64,000 nucleotides of DNA. It comes from Spodoptera frugiperda. Lineage: Eukaryota; Arthropoda; Insecta; Lepidoptera; Noctuidae. This document shows positions 54,241 through 64,000 of the stretch, in pieces. Positions within the stretch are counted from its first letter, which is position 1, and the number at the start of each line of letters is the position of its first letter. The position numbers were made by a program, and so were the translations under genes. A model generated the notes under the pieces. That model saw nothing but the letters and a program-made list of their open reading frames with translations. It ran no database searches and was not told where the DNA came from. The stretch covers positions 4,898,001 through 4,962,000 of the forward strand of contig NC_064220.1 of the NCBI RefSeq assembly GCF_023101765.2, written 5' to 3'.

Positions 54241-55641
54241 TAAGAAAATCATAGACATTGAGTGACTTTTACGAACTATATAGTGTTTTGCTAAGTAAAT
54301 AGTTTTGGACAAGTAACTACTATTAAAAGAAATGTTTGAATCTGGTTCTTGAAATGTGGAATAAAAATAATTGGCAAACAAGTTACTAATCTCCTCACCA
54401 GAATGTGCTGTGATGTCGTTATATTGCATTACATTGGGGAACGTGCCAGATTTTCTCCTACTCTTAACATACGACCAGAAAGCTTTCGGATTTTTTATGA
54501 TAGATGATTCAATTTTTTCTATGTAAATGTCAAAGCATTTTTTGTCCATGTCCTTTGCCCTAGTACGCAGTATAGAAAATGAGTGATAGTCAGATAGGTT
54601 ACCGTATGTTTTATATTTTTGATGATATTTATATTTTTCTTTAAGAATTTTAATTAAGGCTGTGTTATACCAGGGAGGATAAGTGGAAAGCTTTGTCGAT
54701 TTTAATGGTATGTGCTTGTCTCTTACTTCATATAATTTATTGTAGAAATTAGCTACGGCGTCCTCAATTGACATATAATCTTTATGCAACAATGAGGTCC
54801 AGTTTACATTGTCAAGTTCGGACGTTATGACTGAATAGTCACCGATCGAGTAATGATACCGATTAGTTATATTGTACTCCAACTTATGAATTTCTACGAA
54901 CTCGGCAAGAATAAGTAACGGTTTGTGATGTGAATCAATGGGGATATCTAATGGGTCAGCATTTTCAGTGACACGCACTACATCATTAGAAAAAACTAGG
55001 TCTAAAAGTCTGTCATTAACGTTACGTTGACCGTTATACTGCGATAAACCATAAGTTTGAACAGTATCAAAGAATTTTATAATATGCTCACCTGAACTAT
55101 TCAGTGGTACTAACTCCGCATTGTTAGTCGTACTATGACACCAATCTACATTTTTTCCAAAATTAAAATCACCCAAAATTACAAACTTATCCATTGGATG
55201 AGTTAGCATTAAATTATTGAGTTTATTTGTGTAATTAGATAACTGAATGCTATACGAATTACCTGTATTTTCACTGCAAAGGTACAGCCCGCACAAATGT
55301 AAACCATAGGTCACTTGAGGTCTAGATCGTTTTAGCCTAAGGGACACCCAGATATCTTCAGCAGTGCTACGCCAACATGTTTTTTCAATTGCCGCTATTT
55401 CACTTTTGACCGCAATCAATACGCCACCACCTCGTTTTTGCGCGGTACGGGAATAATCGCGATCACGTCGCCAAACAAGATAGCGATTGTCAAATAATTC
55501 ACTACTATAAACACTATCATCTAACCATGTTTCGGTTAAAACTATAACATCATACGACTCAGAACAAACACTACGAAAGAAATCAACTGTCTTCGTACGC
55601 AGTCCACGCACATTTTGATAATAAATATTAAGTGGAGCCAT
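54235..55641 (-). pseudogene. LINE ORF2, endonuclease half
   Basis: Starts MAPLNIYYQNVRGLRTKTVD. APE endonuclease motifs: VIVLTETWLDDSV, RRDRDYSRTAQKRGGGVLIA, VILGDFNFGKNVDW and IDSHHKPLL. A linker follows (PPWYNTALIKILKEKYKYHQ, KNPKAFWSYVKSRRKSG, ISNLFANYFYSTF), which in intact elements leads into RT. The frame has 468 codons and ends in unrelated sequence (after about 54,300); an intact ORF2 would be about twice as long. Confidence 0.88.
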
Positions 55642-56172
55642 TCCCGAGATGAACTATAGCAAAATGAATTACATATTGATAATGCACAACCGAAATTACG
55701 TAGTATTTTAAAAGGCACAACAAAATTACACCATTAAATTCATTAGCTATACTATAATAATTAAAAATGCAGGTAGAAACAAGTATCCCAATAGAAGAGA
55801 TTAGTAGGCACAGCAATACACAGTGAACGACAAATGAGTAATTTGAATGTAGCTTATGAACACAAACAAAAGGCGATAACCGGTAGCAAGTCGACGGTGA
55901 CCAGTAACATTTAGTAGTAAGTGTTAATGAGCGGTGTGGGAAAAAGGACCCTATTGGGAACGCATCTATGTTGATAATGTAATGGGCTAGATTAATATTA
56001 GAGAAATTATACTTTAGAATATTGCATTCATGCACTGTGACACTACACAGCGTCAATAGGAAAACACGATTAGCACTCCGCGGGAAGTGATTCTCAAACT
56101 GAAGATAATAAACAATTAATGAATACAAATTAGACGATAAAACTACGTGAATGTTATGTAAATATATAAAAA

Positions 56173-57116
56173 TTACACTATTTTTGTTAGATCCTTTTCT
56201 GATTTGACCATGATCACTGGGGTGGTATCCGATTTTCTTACATGGATCTTTGCGTGTTTGACCCACACATACTGAAAATTCATTTCCGCCGCCGTCTTCT
56301 TTGCTTTTGACAAAAGATTTTTATTCTTTGGAGTAAGGTGGTCATTTATAAATATTTTATGGTTACCGGACAGCCCTAATTGACTGACCGTGAGTGGAGA
56401 TGTCTTTAGTTCATATCGGGCTGCAGCTATGAAGTCTTCTTTTATATATCTATTACAGAAACCGACTATTATAGGTTTGATGTGTTCTTTTTGTTGAGAT
56501 GGTAGTCTAGATATAAAATTAATTAGATTTTTTGATACCAGGTAATTAATTCTAGCTCCGATCTTGGTCACAATATCAATAAGGTTTTCATTGTTAGACT
56601 GTGGAACTCCCTTTAACTCGATATTATTCAAGCGAAGCCATTGTTCATTCCTATTCGAATCTTCCTCTAATTTATCCATTCGCACCTGGAGTTGTTCAAC
56701 TTGACATTTGACTTTTTCCATAAGACCAATGCGCTGCTCCATGTCATTAATTTTTGATCTGAATTCATTGACGACGTCGGAGAATTGTGTATTCATAGAA
56801 GATTTAAAGTCTAGAAATTCTTTTTTCAGAGCTAAAACCTCCTCTTTTAGTCCTTCCAATGGTGCAAATTTTGCTGACAGGGCACGTATCTCAGCCAGGA
56901 CAGCTTCGGTGCCCGTGGGGTCCGATTCGGATTCAGGTCTAGGAGAGTTTGGTGGATGTGCACTTCACGCAACGCCAATTGAGTTTTTTTGTCCTTGGAG
57001 AGCCTCTGATAGCCCGACTTGGTGACTCCTGCACATTGGTAATGCAACCATTGCTCGCATGTTGTGCAATGAGCACCTTCCGATAAATTTTCACTGCACA
57101 CACCACACTTTTCCAT
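56173..57116 (-). CDS. LINE ORF1: PHD finger, coiled coil, FP25K-like domain (one frame break)
   Basis: Starts MEKCGVCSENLSEGAHCTTC with a PHD-type finger (C-x2-C...C-x2-C...H-x2-C). A break near 56,955 (CCACC) shifts into the frame PESESDPTGTEAVLAEIRAL. Heptads follow (56,860-56,660: EEVLALKKEFLDF...MEQRIGLMEKVKCQVEQLQV), then WLRLNNIELKGVPQSNNENL and IFINDHLTPKNKNLLSKAKK, typical of the baculovirus FP25K-like domain in CR1/Jockey ORF1. About 315 residues in total. It binds RNA and packages the LINE transcript. Confidence 0.82.
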
Positions 57117-57183
57117 TTTGTAATGTAATGGCTGACTGGTTTTATATTAGAAGCCGATAGTAGTTTAGGTTAAACACGACCGA

Positions 57184-57722
57184 ATGCAGCGGGGCTTACG
57201 ACCGAATGTGGACAATAACTTGTGTAAATTTTACAAGGAAAATACAGTGTGTGCCGTAGCGAGTCGTAACGGCGATATGTACTATATGAAAGTTCGTTAC
57301 AAATATGAGATGACGAATACGACTGAAGTGAAATCTGGACTTAAAGAGTGGCACGAGAAACTTGCTCATCAAAACTTGTGAGGGAGGTACTTAAAAATAA
57401 TAACATTGAAGTGAAAGACTTGGATTTTAAGTGTGAAAGTTGCTTGGAGGGCAAAATTCATCGATTGCCTTTCAGTGCAAGTGAAAATAAAACGAGTAAG
57501 CCGTGTGAGTTGAAACACGCGGATACGTGCGGACCCATGGAGGTGCCGTCCGTGGGAGGTTCAAGATACTTTGTTATACTGAAAGATGACTACTCAAACT
57601 ACAGGTCAGTGTACTTTGTTAAAGGCAAAGATGAAATGTACTGAAAACTTTTTGTACAAGGTCGAAAATGTAACCAAAAACAAAGTACTGTGTTTTAGAA
57701 GTGATAACGGGTTAGAGTTTGT
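57184..57722 (+). pseudogene. pol: copia pre-integrase and integrase fragment
   Basis: GDMYYMKVRYKYEM, KEWHEKLAHQNL, then CESCLEGKIHRLPFSAS, HADTCGPMEVPSVGGSRYFV, ILKDDYSNYRSVYFVKGKDE and RSDNGLEF. This is the HHCC region and the first integrase Asp motifs of copia. It is cut at about 57,722 by an unrelated gene. Confidence 0.82.
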
Positions 57723-59586
57723 TGTTGTCCATATTGAATGAGAATACGAAGATTAGAAGAAAGAAAAAAGAAAGCGTCGAAGTCGAGTTCTGAAAATAAA
57801 GCCTTGAAAACGGATATCAGGAAAGCTGTGCATGATTTTTAATAGATGATGAATATACTAGATTAACTGCAGGTAAAAATGAAACAATAACTAGGAAATA
57901 AAGCAAACGGCAAATTCGTTTATTAAATGACACACTTTTAAACTTACACATAATATTTAAACGCAAAACTGGATTTAATATTTCTTATCAGACTTTTAGA
58001 AGATATCGACCTTTTTGGGTTCTGTTTCCAAAAGCAGTATCACGAAACACCTGTCTGTGTACGTTACACGAAAATAATGATCAAATAATTCGATCACTTC
58101 AAAAATCTAAAGTTGTTTCTTACGGATCTGCTTCCGATGCTATTAAGGTATTGTGTTGTAGTAATACAGTGACTCCTAAATGTTTAGAGAGAGAGTGTCA
58201 GAGCTGTCTTAATAAGAAACTGGTTTTTAACGAAAACGATTATATAACTTATGATAGATGAGTTACAAAAGATGTGGATGTAATTATCAAAGGTGCACAG
58301 AAAAAATGCAAGAAATGTTTAAAAGAAACTGTTAAAACTACGATAGGTGCTCTCGTAAAGTTACTTCATACAAATTTACCAATATTCATGCAACATGTAG
58401 CTAATATGATTCATCAAATAAGATCAATACAAACATTTAAACAACAATTAACGTCTTTTGCATATAGATTTTACTGAAAATTATACATGTAAATATAGCG
58501 CTGAGGTTCAGTCGGCTCACTTTGGTGGCTCTAAGCCTCAATTGTCTCTTCATACTTGCGTTTATTATAGCGTGGCTGAATTTCCGAATGATGGTTTTCA
58601 AACTACGTCCATGTGCTCTATTTCAAAAAATTTGCGCCATGATCCTGTTATGATCTGTGCCCACCTTAAACCGATCCTACAGCGAATTAAAGAAATTAAT
58701 CCAAATTTAACAGAACTACATATTTTGAGTGACGGCCTAACAACCCAATACCGAAACAAAACTATGTTTTTTTTAATTGTTAAATTCATTAGTCGAGAAT
58801 TAAATGATGTGACCGATATTGTTTGGCACTACAGTGAAAAAGGGCGTGGCAAAGGTGCTCCAGACGGAGTAGGTTGGCTGTGTCAAAAGGCTGTGTGATA
58901 GTTCAGTTGCAATGGAAAGAGATGTCTCTGACTATGACTCACTTCTGGCATGTTTAAAACAGAATTGTAAAGGTATAGAGATTTACGGTATAGGCGATCC
59001 AAATGTTCAAGACATTCAAGAAATGGTCGACAAGAATACGATGAAAGCTTATAAAGGGACATTTAAGATTCATTAACTTTCTTGGAATCGAAATGAACCA
59101 AATATTTTACATGTAAGAAGGCTTAGTTGTCTGTCTTGTGCAACAAATGCTGTATGTCCACATTATGAAATTGGCCAGATAAAGGTTCCGTCCGATATTG
59201 GACAATCACATAGTCCGTTGAGTATTGCTGACGCAATGGACGTATCTCCGAGAAGTGACGACACAGCCAATGCTTCTACAATAACTTTTAGGTCAAATCA
59301 GGTTCCACCTGAAGAAGGTACTTCTCATACTCACCCATTACGTGCAAAGAAAAGATTTTTCCTGTCAGACTCTGATGATTCCGATGTAAGTATTACTCTC
59401 CCATTACGTCTCAATAAAATACCTAGGTTTCGATCGAGCCCTGATGACTCTGATGTAATTTTTAGTCCACGCGATCGTCATCCATTATCCACAGACAACA
59501 GTGGTGAAGGCGACTTCATTGTACGACCTCATCAGTCTCAAAAACCTTTCGTCGATCCCTACTCTGATAGTGACAATAATGAATAA
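57723..59586 (+). pseudogene. Second unclassified transposase-like gene (SDG-x-TQYRNK family)
   Basis: From about 57,735: RRLEERKKKASKSSSENKAL, ISYQTFRRYRPFWVLFPKAV, SRNTCLCTLHENNDQIIRSL and a Cys cluster (CLERECQSCLNKK; KKCKKCLKE). Then HIDFTENYTCKYSAEVQSAH (58,459), HTCVYYSVAEFPNDGF, LTELHILSDGLTTQYRNKTM, FFLIVKFISRELNDV and YSEKGRGKGAPDGVGWLCQK (58,850). Two Asp motifs, then GKG-DG-G, are consistent with an RNase H-like transposase core. The tail (59,218-59,586) is Ser/Asp-rich and ends SDSDNNE-stop. A handful of stops or shifts. I know it as an uncharacterised multi-copy invertebrate family. Confidence 0.58.
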
Positions 59587-59813
59587 AAAAAAACATATTA
59601 TTCTAGCGTGTTACAAATGACGCTTGTAACATCTTAGAATATAGATTAGTATTTTTTTACGATCCCAATATTTCCCAGTTATGTTTATTCCATTATTTTA
59701 TGTTTAGTTTGGTTGATATATTATGTTTGATTTAAGTCAACCGAAAATAAAATCCCTTCTGTGGACATAAATTCATAATTTTTTAAAACGACAGGATTGT
59801 TTATTTTTATGAC

Positions 59814-59818
59814 ATTTT
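59814..59818. repeat. Copia target duplication ATTTT, left
   Basis: ATTTT before TGTTATTTATTG; identical to 61,817-61,821. Confidence 0.85.
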
Positions 59819-60031
59819 TGTTATTTATTGATATCGAAATAATCATATTTAACTCAAGTACATATACTAGCGCCTTCTGGTGGCAACACTAAATAACTAG
59901 CTTACTACTAAAATAACATTTGTCCAAGTCTATGATATTTTTTTTATTATCTGTGCCATCTCTGTATTCCGTTGTGAGAAAATATAAGCTGCGTGTTTAA
60001 AAGTACTCTTTTGTTTTAATTATAAATAATA
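59819..60031 (+). repeat. copia 5' LTR, 213 bp
   Basis: TGTTATTTATTGATATCG ... AATTATAAATAATA. It contains a 24-26 bp segment (ACTACTAAAATAACATTTG region) missing from the 3' LTR, otherwise nearly identical. Confidence 0.9.
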
Positions 60032-60046
60032 GGTTATGGGCCCAGC
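60032..60046 (+). other. copia primer site, internal tRNA-iMet (half-tRNA)
   Basis: GGTTATGGGCCCAGC is complementary to the anticodon stem-loop of initiator tRNA-Met, the same half-tRNA strategy as Drosophila copia. Confidence 0.85.
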
Positions 60047-60060
60047 TTGGCAATAATTTA

Positions 60061-61553
60061 GCTAGGGACAGAGCAGTGGTTGAGTGCTATTAGGGAAGAA
60101 CTGGACTGTTTTAGTGAAAATGATGCGTGGGAGTTGGTAGATGCTCCTAGTGCGGGTACAGTAGTGAAGTGCAAGTGGGTTCTTAAAAAGAAATATTGTG
60201 ACAAACAAGTGAGATATCGTGCACGGTTAGTCGCGAAGGGATTTACGCAAAGACCTGGTGTGGACTATGACGAGACATTCTCTCCTGTTATAAGACATTC
60301 AACTTTACGTTATTTATTTGCATTGAGTGTACAGCTTGATATGGACATTACTCATCTTGATGTAACTACTGCATTTCTTAATGGTCATTTAAAGGAAACT
60401 ATATTTATGCAATTACCTGAATGTTTCCCAAATGTTGATTGTAACAAGGTTCTTAGATTAAAAAGAGCTATATATGGTCTAAAACAGGCTTCTCTAGCCT
60501 GGTATGATGAGTAAATGAAACTTTATGTAATTTAGGTTATGTGAAGAGTGAAGTTGAGCTTTGTGCATTTTTAAAAGATTGTCAAAATGGAAAAAAGGTG
60601 ATAGTTGGTCTTTATGTTGACGATTTCCTTATTTTTTCAAATGTAAAGTCGGAAACTAATAAACTTATTGAAACCTTAAGTGCTAAATTTAAAATTAAAA
60701 ATCTTGGTGATGTCAAACAGTATCTAGGAATGAGAGTTAATGTTGATAGAAAAAATTGTGTAGTAACCCTTGATCAGGAACATTATATTGAGCAGTTGAT
60801 GCAAAAGTTTAACATGACAGATTGTCACACAGCAGAAACACCTATTGAATGTAAACTAAATGTTGAAAAATCTAGTGAGTGTAAAGATAATATTCCATAT
60901 TAAAGGTTAATAGGATGTTTAATGTATTTTGCTGTGTTGACTAGGCCAGACATAGCATACTCTGTCAGTTACTTATCACAGTTTAACAATTCCTATTCAG
61001 ATGTTTATTTTGGTATGTTAAAAGGGTTCTAAGGTACCTGTATAAGACTAAGGATTACTGTTTGAAATACTCCCAAAGAACAGCGGATTTGATTGGTTAT
61101 GTAGACGCCGATTGGGCTAGTGACGCGTTAGATAGACGGTCATATACAGGTTTTTGTTTTCTAAAAAATGGGTCTGCTATTTCTTGGGAAAGCAGAAAGC
61201 AACGCACAGTGGCATTAAGTAGCTGTGAAGCAGAATATATGGCTTTATCGGAAGCGTATCGAGAGGCCATATATCTGCGTAGATTGGAAACTGAGATGGT
61301 AGGGTCTTATAATAAAATAATTTTGTGTAATGATAGCCCGAGTGCGTTAAAACTTGCTAATAGTCATCAGTCTCACAAGAGGTCCAAACATATAGATGTA
61401 CGTTATAATTTTATAAAAGAAGTAATTGATAATGAGATTGTTGAAACTAAATATGTTAGGACTTGTCAGATGCCTGCTGATTTATTGACGAAAGGTTTGT
61501 CGAGGGCGAAACATTATAAATTTATGGAAACTTTGGGACTTGTAAAAATTTAA
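60061..61553 (+). pseudogene. pol: copia RT-RNase H
   Basis: EQWLSAIREELDCFSENDAW, VKCKWVLKKKY, RLVAKGFTQRPGVDYDETFS, TTAFLNGHLKETIFMQLPE, IYGLKQASLAWYDE, then LYVDDFLIF (the YVDD active site, about 60,613), IKNLGDVKQYLGM, LIGCLMYFAVLTRPDIAYSV, and RNase H VDADWASDALDRRSYTGFCF, ALSSCEAEYMALSEA, SKHIDVRYNFIKE and ADLLTKGL. Breaks at 60,512 (GAGTAA, one A short) and 61,020 (AAAA) look like homopolymer losses; TAA at 60,901 is a substitution. Confidence 0.88.
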
Positions 61554-61627
61554 TTTTGTTCTTTGTACACTTTTGAGTTGTAAGTTTTTATGTTATTTCT
61601 TTATCTTTTATTTCGATATAGTGGGGG

Positions 61628-61816
61628 TGTTATTTATTGATATCGAAATAATCATATTTAACTCAAGTACATATACTAGCGCCTTCTGGTGGCATCACTA
61701 AATAACTAGCTTCTATGATATTTTTTTTTTATTATCTGTGCCATCTCTGTATTCCGTAGTGAGAAAATATAAGCTGCGTGTTTAAAAGTACTCTTTTGTT
61801 TTAATTATAAATAATA
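61628..61816 (+). repeat. copia 3' LTR, 189 bp
   Basis: Follows the tract AGTGGGGG. Same ends as the 5' LTR, TG...TA rather than TG...CA; ATTTT duplication follows. Confidence 0.9.
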
Positions 61817-61985
61817 ATTTTTAATGTGAAGATGACTAACACAACCGAATTGTTGTAATTTTAAGGAAACAACTTTTGTGGACAGTTATAAATTAAAATA
61901 TTGAATAATTTATTCAGATCAAAGTTTTGATCTTTGATAATATTTTTAGTATGATTATTTTATGTTTCTACAAAATAAATGCTGA

Positions 61986-62430
61986 TTGGAACCAAACAAA
62001 TATGACTTTGTTTTTTTTTTATTTTTGAAACCCAAGTTTGTTTATGACCCAGATGTAATGTTTACTCGGCGATTCCTTACAGGGTGTTCATGGGGCGGTG
62101 GCTCTAAAAACGCTACATCTAAAAAACATTGTTTTAAAGCTTACAGTCGAGTTATTACCTTGTTCTTTGAGGTTATTAAACACTCAGATAAATCGGTTAC
62201 TTTATTAGAGTGTGAGACGTTTTTTAAAAATATTTTGAAGAATTCCGAAAGGAGAAATGCATCTGAAATGTTGTGAGCCTCAGCTACCAAAACCAGGGTA
62301 AAAGGGAAGGGAAAGGGCAAAAAAAGTAATCCGAGTATTGCTACCTCCCAACCTGTGTTGAGTTCGTCTGACCCATTCCCGGAAACGACAGGGTCAAAGT
62401 CCGAACCTGGTCAGCCTGGTGCGTTGTAGG
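61986..62430 (+). pseudogene. DUF4806-like fragment with basic tail
   Basis: YDPDVMFTRRFLTGCSWGGG, KKHCFKAYSRVITLFFEVIK, LLECETFFKNILKNSERRNA. After TGA at 62,274 the same frame continues TRVKGKGKGKKSNPSIATSQ and PETTGSKSEPGQPGAL-stop. The W-G-G...K--F helix resembles DUF4806, a domain found in TE-linked insect proteins; function unknown. Confidence 0.5.
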
Positions 62431-62931
62431 TAACGGCAGCTCAGGGATATTTTCTTCGTGCATGCTGTCACAAGTCTGATTTTTTAATTAATTTTTAGTC
62501 ATTTTATATTATAATTTAAAGTAATTTTGCGTAGAGGTACCCCACGAAATTTAAATTTTCTCGTGTTTTTTATAATTTTTTTATAACTATTAATTTATTT
62601 ATAATTATGTAAATTCATACTTTTCATTGTCACGAGTTATATTTTGATTAAGTTTACCACATTGAACTAAAAAGTGGGGTACCTCTACGCAATTGTAGAG
62701 AGTATCGTATTTTTAAGATGTCATAATTTTGAATTTTCTAAGAGCTAAAAAATGTGAAAACAGCAAAGTAAGTATAATAACACTTCAATGGTAACTTAAA
62801 TTATATCATAAGATAGTGAAATAATGATGAACTTCCACAGCAAGCAAGAACTTTTATAGGTTATAAATTATAGATGTTTGTTTTGGTGCAGTTTTGTGAT
62901 CATAAAAGATAATAATTTGTTTACTTTTGCA
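62431..62931. other. AT-rich spacer with a MITE
   Basis: No gene. It holds the inverted-repeat element at 62,525-62,695. The final bases before 62,932 (TTTTGCAG) look like a splice acceptor for the following exon. Confidence 0.5.
62525..62695. mobile_element. MITE-like 170-bp inverted-repeat element
   Basis: TTGCGTAGAGGTACCCCAC (about 62,527) and GTGGGGTACCTCTACGCAA (about 62,674) are perfect 19-bp inverted ends around an AT-rich core. Confidence 0.8.
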
Positions 62932-64000
62932 GGTCTGCAAGGGAATCATATGGAGATGAAGCCATTGGATATGTGCAACTGCGTCGCGAGTTAGGTCTTT
63001 GCACAATGAAGTGTAAGATTTGTCCTGAACACAAGGTGAGGAGCAGCTCTTAAAACGTTACGATGGTGATAGACGAGAATAAGGGTGAAATTGTTAACTG
63101 TCAGTGCTTGGACTGTGCAACTTCTGCTGGTGGCTGTAAACACGCAGTGGCATTCCTCATGTGGACCCATCGTCGCACAGAGGCCCTTCTTGCACTGAGG
63201 TGGAATGTTACTGGAAGAAACCAAGGCTCTCCAGAGTAGGTACGACCTTGAAATATGTGACGGTGGAACAGTTGTGCAAGCAAGCTCCACAATGTGAAAC
63301 CAATACTAGCGTCTTCACAGAGTTTATTCAAGAGGCAAAAAAAGGAAAATTACAAACTGTGAACTATTGAAATGTCAACCAGATTTTAAGCACAGTGATG
63401 TCAGACAGTTTTCTTTTCATAACTTTCTTATGCAAGCCAGTGATGAGCTAAATAATGATGTTGACCAAGTATTAGAGTCATTAACAGCGACTCTTAATGA
63501 CAATGTTCTGGCTGAAATAGAAACTGCCACAAGAAAACAGTTAATAATCCTCTGTGGCATGAACTTCGTTATGCTCGTATCACAGCATCCAAAGTTTTTT
63601 ATGTAAGTCGCTGCCGAACATCAGATGGATCTTTAGTAGCTGCGATCATGGGAGCAAAAACCCCAGACACGCATGCCATGAAAAGGGGCCGAAAACTAGA
63701 ATCTTCAGTGATAAAAACTGTGCAAAATATTCTGAAAAAGAGAGTGAAGCCCTGCGGACTGTTTCTGTCACCTCAGTACCCCATGATTGCTGCATCTCCA
63801 GATGGAATCTGTAAAGATGCTGTAATTGAGGTCAAGTGTCCGACAAGTGAGAATACCGAAACTAATTACATTCGTAATGGCAACATTTCAGAAAAGTACC
63901 TAGCTCAAATTCAAGTGCAAATGTTTGTCACCAAAATGAGGAAAGGTTATTTTGTGTCGCTCACCCTGACTTTAAACATTAAAAAAAAGTGAATGTTACT
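62932..64000 (+). pseudogene. SWIM-YqaJ nuclease gene, runs off right edge
   Basis: SARESYGDEAIGYVQLRREL and CTMKCKICPEHK, a SWIM finger VNCQCLDCATSAGGCKHAVA (63,090-63,150), CTEVECYWKKPRLSRVGTTL, FHNFLMQASDELNNDVD, then the YqaJ/lambda-exonuclease-like domain: PLWHELRYARITASKVFY, AMKRGRKLESSVIKTVQNIL, LSPQYPMIAASPDGICKDAV, IEVKCPTSENTETNYI and LAQIQVQMFVTKMRKGYF. SPDG...EVKCP...QIQ-QM is the PD-(D/E)xK active site. Frame breaks near 63,183, 63,368, 63,546 (TT), 63,952 (TTTT) and 63,985 (A run). It is a multi-copy lepidopteran family, probably TE-linked. Confidence 0.75.

Larger units (their letters stand above)
54235..57116 (-). mobile_element. CR1/L2/Jockey-group LINE, RT missing
   Basis: ORF1 (57,116-56,173) and the endonuclease half of ORF2 (55,641-54,235) are well preserved on the minus strand, but the sequence stops before RT and the 3' UTR and meets the LTR-element leader. 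LINEs normally lose the 5' end, so a deletion or recombination removed the 3' side. Confidence 0.82.
59819..61816 (+). mobile_element. copia deletion derivative (LTR-leader-RT-RNase H-LTR)
   Basis: 5' LTR 59,819-60,031, primer site 60,032-60,046, about 15 bp of leader, then directly RT. Gag, protease and integrase are absent. RT and RNase H lead to the 3' LTR 61,628-61,816. A perfect 5-bp ATTTT duplication flanks it, so it integrated as a unit, possibly already deleted and mobilised in trans. Confidence 0.88.

Noticed and set aside
55628..56266. Minus-strand frame of 212 codons between LINE ORF1 and ORF2
   Set aside because: It overlaps the ORF1 end in another frame, is hydrophobic/Tyr-rich without motifs, and fills the inter-ORF region; probably chance.
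1..64000. tRNA, rRNA, CRISPR arrays and prokaryotic operon signals
   Set aside because: Only primer sites complementary to tRNAs were seen; no cloverleaf, rRNA or spacer array, and the DNA is eukaryotic.

Overview
This is eukaryotic nuclear DNA, most likely from a moth or butterfly. AT-rich DNA is packed with transposable elements (TEs), coding regions have GT-AG introns, and one block (21,870-21,965) matches the 'AGGGTTCCGTAGCC...ACGGAACCCTTATAG' repeat that I know from lepidopteran genomes. I see no host housekeeping gene, rRNA, tRNA or CRISPR. Almost every segment that can be read is a TE or a TE fragment, and many are inserted into one another. That density suggests heterochromatin; the W chromosome is an attractive but unproven possibility.

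Layout. 1-4,665: a minus-strand Ty3/gypsy element of CsRn1 type (gag, pol, tRNA-Trp primer site, 5' LTR) that runs off the left edge and sits in an Academ-like fragment (4,666-5,290). 5,770-7,325: an unclassified transposase-like gene. 7,326-15,222: a hAT element on the minus strand, split by a full-length R1-clade LINE (8,157-13,231) with a 13-bp target duplication. 15,497-18,650: BEL/Pao gag-pol, fused in frame to the 3' half of a piggyBac (to 19,547). 19,700-25,800: fragments of Mutator-like, hAT, BEL, copia and Harbinger elements plus a 1.2-kb inverted-repeat element. 25,801-36,334: one hAT split by a nearly intact piggyBac (26,546-29,360, TTAA duplication) and by a 6.6-kb Academ-like transposon (29,421-35,987) with 550-bp terminal inverted repeats (TIRs). 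36,345-44,232: copia, piggyBac, MADF, pogo, Mutator-like, hAT and gypsy pieces. 44,669-47,640: a zeste/Myb-like gene with introns, a gene cut by a (TAA)n-flanked insert, and a SWIM-finger exon. 49,557-52,732: a complete hAT. 53,400-57,116: an LTR-element leader and a LINE lacking RT. 57,184-61,816: copia pieces around a second unclassified transposase-like gene. 62,932-64,000: a SWIM-YqaJ nuclease gene that runs off the right edge.

The most notable object is the Academ-like element. Its TIRs differ at only about five positions, and its three-exon gene (about 1,628 codons) carries XPG/FEN-like acidic motifs. All seven frame breaks I traced in it lie in homopolymer runs. The same type of break recurs in unrelated families across the window, so many apparent pseudogenes may be artefacts of base calling. 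Family assignments come from recognised motifs, not from database searches.
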